Shown piece after piece: positions 38,046 to 47,312 of a stretch of DNA of 64,000 nt (position 1 is the first letter of the stretch; each line of letters opens with the position of its first letter). A program made the position numbers and the translations under genes. The stretch lies in assembly GCA_035249305.1 (NCBI GenBank), contig DATFGQ010000065.1, positions 31,759 through 95,758 of the forward strand. Reading direction: 5' to 3'. The notes under the pieces were generated by a model. It was not told where the DNA came from, did no database searches, and worked only from the letters and a program-made list of their open reading frames with translations. Source of the DNA: DASUNP01 sp035249305 (lineage in GTDB: Bacteria; Acidobacteriota; Blastocatellia; UBA7656).

Positions 38046-38193
38046 CTAAATAATGTGTATTGCTTACGTCGAAACGCTCATCGACGCCGCTTTCGGGTTT
38101 AGTGTTGATAGTGAAAGGCAAAGCCGGATAATATGTCTGAGCTTATCGAGGTTCCCATCGGGTTTAATAGTTTTTATTAGAGATTGGCGGGTT

Positions 38194-40590
38194 ATGAATA
38201 AAACGTTCTTATCGACCGCGGGGTCGAAGCCATGCGCGCGGTTCGCGCTAGTCGCCATCTTTCTCTGCGCGGCCGCGGGCCAGGCCGCCGCCGGGCAGTC
38301 ATTCAACATCAAGCCGCAGCCTTCGTGGGTACAGACGACCGAGATCCCGACGCTCGCGATGCAGGGCGCGGGCGAGAGCGGCTCGGCATCCCTCCTCGCC
38401 GAGCAGCAGTCGCGCGCAGCGGCCTCAGGCACCGAGCGCTTTCACCGCCGCGTGGAGAAGGTAGTCACTTCCGCGGGGCTTGATGACGTGTCGGAGCTTC
38501 AGATCGAGTTTGAGCCTTCTTACGAGCAACTGAGTATCCATCACATTCGAATAATCCGCGGCGGCCGCGTGATAGACGCGTTGAAGCCGGGCGAGATAAA
38601 AGTCATACAGCAGGAGAACGACCTCTACCAGAGAATCTATAACGGGATGCTGTCGGCCCTCATCTTTCTTCACGACGTTCGCGTGGGCGATCTGGTGGAT
38701 TACGCCTACACGATCAAGGGCGATAACCCCGTCTTGCGCGGCCGCTACGTCGACTTCGTCTACCTACAGACGGGGCGCGCGACAGCGAAGATGTCGTGGC
38801 GGCTCTTATGGCCCGCGGGGCGACAGCTCAACATGCGCGCGAGAAACACTGAGGCAGAGCCGCGCGTGCGCGAGCTTGCGGGGGAGACGGAATACCTCTG
38901 GGAGGTCGAGAACCTCCCGGCCTTTGAATACGACTCGAACACGCCCGACTGGTTCGACCCTACGCCTACGGTCCAACTGAGCGAGTTCGCGAGCTGGGAC
39001 GAAGTGACGCGATGGGCGCTGCCGCTGTACGAAGTCCCGCGCGGCCCCGCGCCCGCGCTCAAGCGGCAGATAGAAGAGTGGCGCGCGAAGTTCGAAGACC
39101 AGGAGTCGAGGCTGCTGGCCGCGCTCAGGTTCGTGCAGGACGAAGTGCGCTACCTGGGCATAGAGATGGGGCGGCAATCCCACCTGCCCACGCAGCCGTC
39201 CGTAGTCTTTGAAAGGCGGTTCGGCGATTGCAAAGACAAATCGCTGCTGCTTTCGACGATCTTGAACTCTCTAGGGATCGAAGCCCACCCGGCGCTGGTC
39301 AACGCGCAGGCCGGCCACACGCTCGACGAGTGGCAGCCTTCGCCTTTCGCCTTCAACCACGTCATCGTGCAGGCGAGGCTGGGCGGAAAGACATACTGGT
39401 TCGACGCGACGGCGACCGAGCAGCGCGGCAGGCTTGACGTGCGCTATAACCCTGAATACGCCAGGGCGCTGGTGATGAGAGAGGGGAGCACAGAGCTTGT
39501 CGAGATCGAGCGGGCCGACCACAGGGCCGTCACGACGGAGGTAAGAGAGTTTTACACGATCAGCAGCTACGCGACGCCCGCCGAGCTTGAGGTGGTGACT
39601 ACCTACCGCGGCGGCGACGCCGACGACATGCGCAACCAGCTCGCGCAGCAGTCGATCTCCGAGTTGGGGAAAGCCTATCTGAAGTACTACGCCGAGACGG
39701 ACGCGGCGATCCAATCGGATGGCGACCTGAAGGTCGACGACGACGAGGATGCTAATACGATAGTGACGAGGGAGCGATACAGGATACCGAACTTCTGGAC
39801 GAACGGCTCGCGGACGTTCGTTGCCGACCGCATCAGCGGGGAAGTCACGCGCCCGGCCGTCTCGCGGCGCTCGCAGCCGCTGGCGGTCAGATTCCCTGCC
39901 AGCCTGGCTCACATCATAGAGATACGCATGCCCGAGCGCATGAGCATCTCTAAAGACTCGGAGACTATTTCGGATGAAGCGGTGACCTATCGCTACAGCA
40001 GCGGCCAGACGGGTAAGACCGTGAAGCTTGAATACTATTACACGGCGCTGCGCGATTACGTCCCGGCCGAGAAGGCCGCCAAGCACCTTGAAGCGCTCGG
40101 GAAGATACAGAGGACCACCGGGTACGAGATCTCTACAAGGAACGTGCAGCCGGAATGGGGCAAGCTGTGGGCGGTTGTTGGGTTCGGCATCTTTATAGCC
40201 CCGCTCGTTATGGGAGGGATCGTCTTAGGCGTTATGCGCGTTCAGGCCAACCGCAGGCGCAGCAACGTCCCCGCATATTTCAGGCTCCCGCCCGGCGCAA
40301 GCCCCCAGAGCGCGATCCATGTTTTTAACGAGTATGATTTCGGTCGCCACCTCATGGCGTTCAGGTGCCGGTGCGGCGCTCCGTTTTACAGGCCGGGCTC
40401 GCCATTGCATCAAGAAGGGCTGACGTTTGATGGGCGGCGTCTGACGGTGGTCCGTCTCAGTTGCCAATACTGCGCCGGGTTCCAGGATGTCTATTTCGCA
40501 TACCAGCAAGCGGGGCCGATCTATCCGCCCGCGACGGGAGAGCTGAAGGGATTCGCCGCGCCAGGAAACGACCCGTCTCGACAGGGCTGA
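38194..40590 (+). CDS. DUF3857 / transglutaminase-like exported protein
   Basis: The protein is 798 residues from the ATG at 38194; the longer ORF to 38053 would start next to a repeat and lacks a signal. Signal peptide about residues 1-36. The first 300 residues match DUF3857 (FHRRVEKVVTSAGLDDVSEL, DLVDYAYTIKGDNP). A transglutaminase-like domain follows, with the Cys-His-Asp triad visible: C in GDCKDKS (about 346), H in FNHV (about 388) and D in WFDATATE (about 403). A membrane helix lies near residue 670 (WAVVGFGIFIAPLVMGGIV), followed by a tail with CRCGAPFY and LSCQYC, possibly a zinc site. Probably anchored at the inner membrane facing the periplasm; it would be a peptidase or crosslinker. 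The partner is unknown. Confidence 0.9.
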   Translation: MNKTFLSTAGSKPCARFALVAIFLCAAAGQAAAGQSFNIKPQPSWVQTTEIPTLAMQGAGESGSASLLAEQQSRAAASGTERFHRRVEKVVTSAGLDDVSELQIEFEPSYEQLSIHHIRIIRGGRVIDALKPGEIKVIQQENDLYQRIYNGMLSALIFLHDVRVGDLVDYAYTIKGDNPVLRGRYVDFVYLQTGRATAKMSWRLLWPAGRQLNMRARNTEAEPRVRELAGETEYLWEVENLPAFEYDSNTPDWFDPTPTVQLSEFASWDEVTRWALPLYEVPRGPAPALKRQIEEWRAKFEDQESRLLAALRFVQDEVRYLGIEMGRQSHLPTQPSVVFERRFGDCKDKSLLLSTILNSLGIEAHPALVNAQAGHTLDEWQPSPFAFNHVIVQARLGGKTYWFDATATEQRGRLDVRYNPEYARALVMREGSTELVEIERADHRAVTTEVREFYTISSYATPAELEVVTTYRGGDADDMRNQLAQQSISELGKAYLKYYAETDAAIQSDGDLKVDDDEDANTIVTRERYRIPNFWTNGSRTFVADRISGEVTRPAVSRRSQPLAVRFPASLAHIIEIRMPERMSISKDSETISDEAVTYRYSSGQTGKTVKLEYYYTALRDYVPAEKAAKHLEALGKIQRTTGYEISTRNVQPEWGKLWAVVGFGIFIAPLVMGGIVLGVMRVQANRRRSNVPAYFRLPPGASPQSAIHVFNEYDFGRHLMAFRCRCGAPFYRPGSPLHQEGLTFDGRRLTVVRLSCQYCAGFQDVYFAYQQAGPIYPPATGELKGFAAPGNDPSRQG

Positions 40591-41124
40591 TTGGGCTGGG
40601 ACAAATTAGCATAATTTTGCAGATCAATTGCGTCTTTACGTATTGATGGTTAACCGGAACTCTGATGCATCATATCCCATAATTTGTCTCACACGCCCGG
40701 CAACCACATTGGATGTTAAGGGCAAACCGCGTGAATGATCAGCTAATCAGATTGACTGTCGATACTTTGTCCTAAATCGTATTCTAAGATTCATTCGCCA
40801 AGCCGCTTCCTAAATGGCTTTTGCTTGGCGAAACAATTACGCGACTGAATGTATAAGAGATAGGCCTTTCCTCAGTGTCAATGTCTGTGACAGCATCAGC
40901 GGGCGATCCGAGTCCCTACCAACAGGGCTTTTACCAAGAGATTATCGTCAGAGGGACCAGGTGACGATGGGAGCAAGAACTGAATGACGCCAGACCGCGC
41001 CTAACTTTCGGTTGACCTCTCGAACCGTTGTTAGGCGGGCGCTATCAGGAGCCAGTGTCGGAGTTGAGAATTGCTACAGTGGCCCCGAACCAATCACTCT
41101 GCGACTAAGAATAAGGAGAAAAGA
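40591..41124. other. Long intergenic region (534 bases)
   Basis: No gene could be supported here. It is more AT-rich than its neighbours. An 8-base stem (CGCCAAGC facing GCTTGGCG, 40796-40830, loop 19) is the only clear dyad. No tRNA, riboswitch or clean promoter pair could be assigned. It may hold the promoter of the secreted Ig-like gene downstream. Confidence 0.6.
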
Positions 41125-42915
41125 ATGAAAGTCTCTGAAGTTGTGGTGTTATGTCTGACTGTGAAGAAGCTGCGGCTCTTTTCTGTGGGATTAGGATTAA
41201 TGTTACTGCTAGCATGCGCGGGCAACGCGAGCGCCGCCGACGTGCTGATTCTCGCGCCAACTGTGACCGGTGGCACGGCCAGCAGCGAGTACAGGATAAT
41301 TACAACTCCCGTCGGCGTTCCAGTCCCCGGCTTTCCGGCAGTGACCGGCCTTGGGCTGACCGCCGACATCGTCCCGGCTGGCCCAGGGCCTAACACCTGG
41401 CCGACGCCGCCGCAGGCATACAACTTATATAAGGCCATTGTCCTGGGAGACCCGACTTGCACCGGGTTTTTCCCTGGGATTCTGCCCGTCGCTGCGGCGG
41501 AGAGCAACGCCGCCGTCTGGGCGGCGGCGGTCACGGGAAACGTGGTGATCATAGGAACCGACCCTAGCGTCCATCCGGGCGCGGGCGGCGTAAGCGGCAT
41601 ACAACTTTGGCAGTCGGCGATCAACTTCGCGGTCGCAGGCTTCCTTGCTGGCGACGGCACGGGCGCCGTCATCTGCCTGAGCTGCTATTACAACTCTGCG
41701 CCGCCCTCGACCCCGGTCCCGGTCCTGAGCGGCTTCGGCGCGTTCCTGACTCAGGGGGCCGCCTGCGCCAACACCGTCGCCATCGTTGCCACCAGCCCCG
41801 CCCTCACGGGGCTCACGGCTTCCACTCTTTCGAACTGGGGCTGCTCGGTACATGAAGGATTCACGTCCTGGCCCACCACATTCATGCCTCTGGCCATCGC
41901 TACGGATTCTACCGTGCCACACGTATTTACGGCAGGCCCCGTCTCAGGCTTCCCATACATCCTGGCAAGGGGCAGGACGTTGTCTCCCGCGGGCGAGGTC
42001 CTTAAGGTTTGCAAGGTGGCCGGCCCCGGAATCCCCGTGGGCACGCCATTCACTTTCACGGCTGGTCCCAGCACCTTCACGGTCCCTGCCGGCCCGCCTC
42101 CCGGCGGCACCTGCGTGGTCGGTCCGAGCTTCCCGGCCGGTTCGACCGTCACGGTGACCGAGACGATCCCGCCTGGTCATACCGTGTCGAGCATCACCGT
42201 CGCGCCCGCCAGTCAATTGGTCGGCACTCCCAACCTCGCCGGCGGGAGCGTCAACGTCCTGATTGGCGGCGGCGTTACCGAAGTGACCTTTACCGATAAG
42301 CGGACTGGCTTCCTCGAAATCTGCAAGAGGGGTCGCGTGTCAGGCACCTTCACGTTCAACGTCAACCCAGGCGGTCTGGGACCGTTCGTAGTCCCGGCCG
42401 GGGCCTGCTCGCCAGCCATCGAGGTGGACGCCGGCTCTGTGGTCATCACTGAACTGCCCACGCCCGGCATCGCCATGTCAGGGTGCAGCACCATCCCGGC
42501 GAGCCAACAAGGCCCATGCAACCTCAGCGCTCAGACATCAACGGTTACCGTCGCCCCCGGTAACATCTCTACTATGACGATTGCCTTCATCAATAACCGT
42601 AGAATCCTAATCGGCACGGACACCACGACCGCAATAAGATGTGCGCCAAGTTCGGCACACTCGGGCCAGCAGGTGACTTGCACAGCCAGGGTGAGCGCCG
42701 TGTCGCCAGGAACAGGCACACCGAGCGGCGTGGTCAGCTTCTTCGAGGGCGATAAGATACTAGCTACCGTCCGGCTCGGCCCCGAAGGCACGGGCGCCTT
42801 TACCATCTCGACGCTGAGCCACGGCGTCCACGCTATCGTCGCCTCATACAAAGGCGACGGCAAGTTCGACGAGAGCATTTCCGAACAGTTCAACGTGATG
42901 GTGGGGCATCGGTGA
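41125..42915 (+). CDS. Secreted protein with repeated beta-sandwich modules and an Ig-like C-terminal domain
   Basis: The protein is 596 residues from the ATG at 41125 (AAGGAGAAAAGA upstream). Signal peptide: KKLRLFSVGLGLMLLLACAG then NASAAD, cleaved after about residue 37. The first 260 residues are low in charge and rich in Gly/Pro/Thr. Two similar modules follow: VLKVCKVAGPGIPVGTPFTF and FLEICKRGRVSGTFTFNVN, each with Cys-Lys and a beta-strand-rich body with VTFTDKR- or AFINNRR-type ends, like SpaA/CnaB-type sandwiches. The last 100 residues are a bacterial Ig-like domain (SGQQVTCTARVSAV, PSGVVSFFEGD, HAIVASYKGDGKF). Likely on the surface or in the matrix. No enzymatic motif is visible. 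Confidence 0.85.
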   Translation: MKVSEVVVLCLTVKKLRLFSVGLGLMLLLACAGNASAADVLILAPTVTGGTASSEYRIITTPVGVPVPGFPAVTGLGLTADIVPAGPGPNTWPTPPQAYNLYKAIVLGDPTCTGFFPGILPVAAAESNAAVWAAAVTGNVVIIGTDPSVHPGAGGVSGIQLWQSAINFAVAGFLAGDGTGAVICLSCYYNSAPPSTPVPVLSGFGAFLTQGAACANTVAIVATSPALTGLTASTLSNWGCSVHEGFTSWPTTFMPLAIATDSTVPHVFTAGPVSGFPYILARGRTLSPAGEVLKVCKVAGPGIPVGTPFTFTAGPSTFTVPAGPPPGGTCVVGPSFPAGSTVTVTETIPPGHTVSSITVAPASQLVGTPNLAGGSVNVLIGGGVTEVTFTDKRTGFLEICKRGRVSGTFTFNVNPGGLGPFVVPAGACSPAIEVDAGSVVITELPTPGIAMSGCSTIPASQQGPCNLSAQTSTVTVAPGNISTMTIAFINNRRILIGTDTTTAIRCAPSSAHSGQQVTCTARVSAVSPGTGTPSGVVSFFEGDKILATVRLGPEGTGAFTISTLSHGVHAIVASYKGDGKFDESISEQFNVMVGHR

Positions 42916-43149
42916 ACCGTCGGTTTGTTCTGAGTCGGTGAGCAACCTCCAACAGCGCATTGAGCGGAGGCCGCGAATCAAGTCTCACACTAATTCATCA
43001 GTATCGTTCGCGGCCCCGCTCAGCATCACGACCGGGTATCACTGAGCAGACCACACGCCCTTTCGAGCCTTCGCGCAGGGAGGATGAGCAGCGATAAAGC
43101 TCTGCGCGCCGTTAGACGCCTGACCGGCGAAGCGGTAGAATCTCATCCT

Positions 43150-43638
43150 ATGAAAAGAAAAACAACGGCGCTTGTGCTCATTACCCTCGCCGCGTTGGCT
43201 AGCTCTCATACAGGGCTTCACACCTCTTATGCTCAGGATTCCTCCGCGTCAAAAGTCGCGCGCCTGCTTGAAGAATCAAGCTTGGGCTACTCGAAGGCTT
43301 CTAACAATGTCTGGTCGGTGCCATTCCAGGGGAAGGCGCTGCCGAACTTTCTCGTGGTGGCCTCGGTGCAGCAGGACATACTGGTCTTGTTCGTCGTCGT
43401 AGCCGAGAAGAAAGACATCAGGGTAGCTCCCGAGCTGATGCAGAAGATGTTAAAGATGAACGCGGACCTGGACAGGGTGAAGATAGGGTTTGACAAAGAC
43501 GGGGACGCGTTCGTGCGAATAGACCTCAGCATAAGGGTGCTTGACGTTCAGGAGTTCAAGGCGAACATAGAACAGGTCGCGGCGGCGGCTGACGAGTTGT
43601 TCACCGCGATAAAGCCATTCATTAAAATTACAAAGTAG
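43150..43638 (+). CDS. Exported YbjN-like / TY-Chap-type protein
   Basis: The protein is 162 residues from the ATG at 43150, with a signal peptide (about 1-27, TSYAQ). The mature part has the alpha-beta layout of YbjN/type III chaperone-like domains: KVARLLEESSLGYSKA, NNVWSVPFQGK, ILVLFVVVAEKKDI, MLKMNADLDRVKIGFDKDGD and FKANIEQVAAAADELF. Such domains bind partner proteins; an exported one may act as a periplasmic chaperone. It is followed 15 bases later by a DUF4242 gene with its own strong ribosome binding site. Function is inferred from fold only. Confidence 0.8.
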   Translation: MKRKTTALVLITLAALASSHTGLHTSYAQDSSASKVARLLEESSLGYSKASNNVWSVPFQGKALPNFLVVASVQQDILVLFVVVAEKKDIRVAPELMQKMLKMNADLDRVKIGFDKDGDAFVRIDLSIRVLDVQEFKANIEQVAAAADELFTAIKPFIKITK

Positions 43639-43653
43639 ATAAGGAGGTCGGAA

Positions 43654-43926
43654 ATGACTGTTTACATGGTCGAGCGTGATCTTCCGGGGATCACAACGGA
43701 GCAGTTGGCGGCGGCGCAGAAGGCTGCCATAGAGAAGGGCCAGGAGATGACGGCCGACGGTAAAGATGTTCGATACATCAGGAGCATCTTCGTGCCGGGC
43801 GAGTCCAAGTGTATGTGCATGTTCGAGGCGGCCGATCCCGAGATAGTCAAACAGCTCAACGAGGAGGCCCAGATACCATTCACCGAGATCAAAGAGGCTC
43901 TCGATTTAACCCCTGATCAAAGCTGA
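43654..43926 (+). CDS. DUF4242 (SCO4226-like) small protein
   Basis: This 90-residue cytoplasmic protein shows the DUF4242 pattern: YMVERDLPGITTEQLAAAQ, VRYIRSIFVPGESKCMCMFEA and a final PFTEIKEALDLTP. The Streptomyces member SCO4226 binds nickel and forms a ferredoxin-like dimer, so a metal-related role is possible. AAGGAGG lies before the ATG, which suggests high expression. It is between a YbjN-like gene and a VanZ-like gene, without obvious functional link. Confidence 0.88.
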   Translation: MTVYMVERDLPGITTEQLAAAQKAAIEKGQEMTADGKDVRYIRSIFVPGESKCMCMFEAADPEIVKQLNEEAQIPFTEIKEALDLTPDQS

Positions 43927-43989
43927 AAGTCGAGTTAAGAATACAACCGCAGGAACGGGCACGGCGTCTAAAGCGCGCGGGAGGGCCAT

Positions 43990-44433
43990 ATGAAGCTACT
44001 CGCCTGGCTCGCGTACGTCGTGCTCGCCATTCTAGCTTTGCGGGGCATCCGCTGGGCCTATTTCACATTCGTTTTGGCGGGCCTGCTCTACTTCCCCGTG
44101 AGCGTTGGTTTCAAGTTCACCCCTCGGCCGTGCGAGCTCGCGCCCGGCTTTCAGCTTGCGATTCATTCACTGACCAACTACGCGCATATAGTGATGTTCG
44201 CGATCTTCTTCGTGATCACGAGCGCGCAACTGCGTATGTCCAAATGGACGGGCTACGCCTGGGCGGCGTTGGCGACGATCGTCATGGGAGCGCTGGTCGA
44301 GGTGAGTCAGGGCGTCACCGGGAACGGTCACTGCCGGTTGCGCGACCTGATCCCAGACACCGTGGGCATCTTGATCGGGTCGGTCGTCGTCTTGCTCTGG
44401 AATAGAATACGCAAGAGCCCGCGCGCCGGCTGA
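43990..44433 (+). CDS. VanZ-like membrane protein
   Basis: The protein is 147 residues with four membrane helices (about 5-19, 24-40, 63-80 and 93-107, with another near the end). The motif NYAHIVMFAIFFVI and the acidic helix VMGALVEVSQGVTGNGHCRLRD followed by DLIPDTVGILIGSVV (given here in parts) match the VanZ-like family (teicoplanin resistance protein relatives) with its Glu and Asn/Asp-rich loop. GGGAGGGCC precedes the ATG. Function in most bacteria is unknown, perhaps in cell-envelope lipid handling. Confidence 0.88.
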   Translation: MKLLAWLAYVVLAILALRGIRWAYFTFVLAGLLYFPVSVGFKFTPRPCELAPGFQLAIHSLTNYAHIVMFAIFFVITSAQLRMSKWTGYAWAALATIVMGALVEVSQGVTGNGHCRLRDLIPDTVGILIGSVVVLLWNRIRKSPRAG

Positions 44434-44447
44434 CATTATCAAGTGCT

Positions 44448-44777
44448 GAGAGGGTGTCAGAGAAGTGTGAAAAAGCCCTGAAAGGGCTTAATTCAATAGC
44501 CAGGGGCACCGCCCCTGGAAACGGGTTGTCATTATTACAAGCCCTGAAAGGGCGCGATAAACATATCGCCCTTTCAGGGCTTCTCGTTGTATGCGTGCGT
44601 TACCCGGCGCGATGCGCCGGGCTATTGAATGCCGCCCCTACGGGGCTTTCGGCTATTGAATAGCGCCTCTTCGAGGCTTTCTATTGAATCATGCTCCCGC
44701 GGGGCTTATTGAATGACGCCTCTTCGAGGCTTTCTATTGAAGCGCGTCCCCTTCGGGGACTTCTCAGACACCCTCTC
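44448..44777. repeat. MITE-like short-hairpin array with terminal inverted repeats, copy 3
   Basis: This 330-base element has ends GAGAGGGTGTCAGAGAAGT and ACTTCTCAGACACCCTCTC, matching as an inverted repeat at 18 of 19 positions. It holds the same three core stems as the other copies (CCAGGGGC/GCCCCTGG; AAGCCCTGAAAGGGCG/CGCCCTTTCAGGGCTT; CCCGGCGC/GCGCCGGG) and then a run of small hairpins with TTCG- or TACG-type loops: GCCCCTACGGGGC, GCCTCTTCGAGGC twice, GCTCCCGCGGGGC and GTCCCCTTCGGGGAC. Linkers are TATTGAAT. It sits between convergent genes. Confidence 0.88.
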
Positions 44778-44792
44778 AAGACTCAGGACTCA

Positions 44793-47105
44793 CTATTCTA
44801 CAAAGACGGTGTCGAGGTCCTGGTCGGCTTCCATAAAAAGCCAGCTCTTCTCGCCGGTCAGCAATTCAAACTGCGGGTCGGCCGTCGATACCGCGACCTG
44901 AAAGCCGCGCTCGTCCCTGCGAATGAACCCCGATGCGCGGAGCCGCTCCGACAACGCTGAACCCTCCGTCAGGCTCAACTCAAGGCTCGAACAGCCCGCC
45001 GCCATCCCGTAGCCCATCGCTAACTGTAACGAAGCGTCTATCAGCTTCGGATCGGGCTTGGTGAAGAGATCGACGACGGCTGACTTCTCGCCGTTGACCT
45101 CAAGAACCAGGAGCCCCATCAGCTCGCCGCCTCTCTTTATCGCGAACGGAATCTGGCGCTGGTTGGGCGACGCGAGATAGCGCCACGCCAGGTACCGGCT
45201 GTCGCGCACGCAGGCGATCTTGTGCTTTGCGGCCACGCGGTCAAACAGCTCGTCGAACTCGGAGCCGAACTCCGTTACACGTTCAAGCAGGAACTCGCGC
45301 GCGTCGGCGCGGGTCAACTGGTCGAAGAGCAGCACGGGCAGGTCGGCCAGCCGCGCTTCGAGCTTTGAAGGCTCGCGAGAGAACGCGGCCCTGTAAGCGC
45401 CGCTGCCTGTGAGCGGGCGCACCCACCTCCTGTAACCCGTCACTGCATGCGAGCCCGCCTTTAAGAGCGCCGCCAGGTTGTTGACCACGGGCGGGCCGTA
45501 CATGAAATCGATGCCTTCTTCGCGCATCGCGGCAAAGCTCGCGCGATGGAGCGCCGTCGCAAGCCCCTTCCTGCGAAAGCGCGGCTCGACGAAACAATCG
45601 CCACCTATCGATCCCGCGCGTCGCCACCGCTCGACCATCACGCGGCGCGGAAAGACGGACGTGCACCCGGCCGTCTCGCCCGTCTCCTTGTCGATCGCGA
45701 CCCAGGTCAGCGCGCGCCCGTGCGGGTTCGATTCATAAAGCCACTTGTAGCGGGCTTCGACATCGCCCGACGACATCTTTGCTATGAGCCTCTTCACGCG
45801 ATCGAGGTCCGAGCCCGTCGCCTGTCGTATGAAGAAATCACTGGCCGTTGCGCCATTCGCTTCCGCGGCGGCGGGCAGCGCATAACGCTTGTTCGACAAC
45901 TGGCGCCTGTCGATGATCCGCCTGCCGGCCGCCCTCACGGGCGCGGGCACTGTCGCGCGCCCTATCGATCTGCCGAACGATTCCGCTTGAACGCGGGCTG
46001 TGTAAAGCAGTGACCGCATGCCCTGTCGCATCCATTCAAGCTCTATGGTCTCGCGCGTCGCCTTGGTCCAATGTGACTTGTAATCGGCCTCTCCACCCAT
46101 AAAATCAAACTCCCTCACATCATTTGCTTCCGCACAATCCTTCAGACATAAACCGATCATGACTGTGCCGAGGCTCTCTTTCGAGTAAGCCGGGTTGAAC
46201 CCTCCCTGGAAATAATGCGCCACCCCGTCGTCGCAGAAAGCAAGCAGGACGGCTTCGATCTCGCCGTCGACTTCGAGCGTCCAGAGCCTCAGATTCCCTT
46301 TGTCCAGGCTCTCGCGCATCGCATCGACCAGGAACTCTTTGAAGCGCGGCAGCGCGAACGAGCCCGCCTCCCCTTTCGATTCCCAGCGCGCCTGGTGCAG
46401 AATTACGAACCTCTCGACGGCCGCTTCAAGCTCGTCCGCGCGCTCGACTCTGCGGAACTCGCAGCAGTGGTGGCGGAAGAGACGGCGGATGTGGCGGTCT
46501 ATGTTCGAGCGCAGCGTCTTGCCGAGGCTGTTTTTGACAGTGTTCCAGTCGCCCGTCGTGTCTACGTAGCTCGACCCGTTGCAAACCTTCGAGCGCGCCT
46601 CGGGGCCTAAGGCGCTCAACAGGTGCGCGAGAGTTGTCGAAGCCGACGGGACATCATACAGCCACAGCCTGTCCCACTCTCGATTCTCTCGAAGGAATGC
46701 GACGATCGCTTCGACAACCTGCCGCTCAAAGCCGCGGCGGGCGATTATGTCCAGGTACTCGCTTGTATTCGTGTAGATTCCCGTGCCTAAGAAGAGCGCT
46801 TCCCTGACGTGAGGAATGCCTGCGGTCCTGCGCTGCACCAGGTAGAGAGGCGCAAGGCCCACGAGCCTTCCCTCCACGTCGCGGCACGAGACGAGGAAGA
46901 GCCGGCTGTCGGCCGGCCGGTAGCTCCGCCACCAGGTACGGTTCCAGTCCCACCTTAAAAAGTAGACCCGCTGGCGGCTCGATTCGAGCAGCTCGTCCCA
47001 CTCGCCCTCGATACGGTCGAATGCCGCATCGTCCGCGAGGACTTCAACCGTCAACCGTCGCTGGTAGGCGGCGGCCGGTTCAGTCAAAGCTCGCTCAGCT
47101 AACAT
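44793..47105 (-). CDS. FemAB-like plus GNAT acetyltransferase fusion
   Basis: The protein is about 770 residues from the ATG at 47103-47105; the GTG four codons earlier is possible and neither has a clear ribosome site. Residues about 20-370 form a FemAB/BioF2-like acyltransferase: WDWNRTWWRSY, LVGLAPLYLV, LRSNIDRHIRRL, GEIEAVLLAFCDDG and SLGTVMIGLCLKDCAEANDV. From about 425 comes a GNAT domain (FIRQATGSDLDRVKRLIAK, IGGDCFVEPRFRRKGLATAL as the acetyl-CoA loop). The tail (560-770) may be a further GNAT-like half. It is divergent from the polysaccharide genes and probably modifies sugars of the exopolysaccharide. Confidence 0.85.
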   Translation of the reverse strand: MLAERALTEPAAAYQRRLTVEVLADDAAFDRIEGEWDELLESSRQRVYFLRWDWNRTWWRSYRPADSRLFLVSCRDVEGRLVGLAPLYLVQRRTAGIPHVREALFLGTGIYTNTSEYLDIIARRGFERQVVEAIVAFLRENREWDRLWLYDVPSASTTLAHLLSALGPEARSKVCNGSSYVDTTGDWNTVKNSLGKTLRSNIDRHIRRLFRHHCCEFRRVERADELEAAVERFVILHQARWESKGEAGSFALPRFKEFLVDAMRESLDKGNLRLWTLEVDGEIEAVLLAFCDDGVAHYFQGGFNPAYSKESLGTVMIGLCLKDCAEANDVREFDFMGGEADYKSHWTKATRETIELEWMRQGMRSLLYTARVQAESFGRSIGRATVPAPVRAAGRRIIDRRQLSNKRYALPAAAEANGATASDFFIRQATGSDLDRVKRLIAKMSSGDVEARYKWLYESNPHGRALTWVAIDKETGETAGCTSVFPRRVMVERWRRAGSIGGDCFVEPRFRRKGLATALHRASFAAMREEGIDFMYGPPVVNNLAALLKAGSHAVTGYRRWVRPLTGSGAYRAAFSREPSKLEARLADLPVLLFDQLTRADAREFLLERVTEFGSEFDELFDRVAAKHKIACVRDSRYLAWRYLASPNQRQIPFAIKRGGELMGLLVLEVNGEKSAVVDLFTKPDPKLIDASLQLAMGYGMAAGCSSLELSLTEGSALSERLRASGFIRRDERGFQVAVSTADPQFELLTGEKSWLFMEADQDLDTVFVE

Positions 47106-47312
47106 GGTGCTAACCACGATCTAGTTAAATTGCTATGTCGCTTCAATTTCCTGACCGCAAATCTCAAAATCGGCAGATTCATTCACCCGGCCGGGGTATG
47201 AATGCCGCGCATCTGAAATACCGGCGGAATTGTGAATTTAAATAGATCGGAGCCGAAGCATCACCCTGGCTGCGGAAGTAAGGTGAGAGTTCAGTTTTCA
47301 ACGAGGTAATCG

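Noticed and set aside
40591..41124. tRNA or riboswitch in the long intergenic region
   Set aside because: No cloverleaf or conserved riboswitch core could be found; only one weak stem is present.
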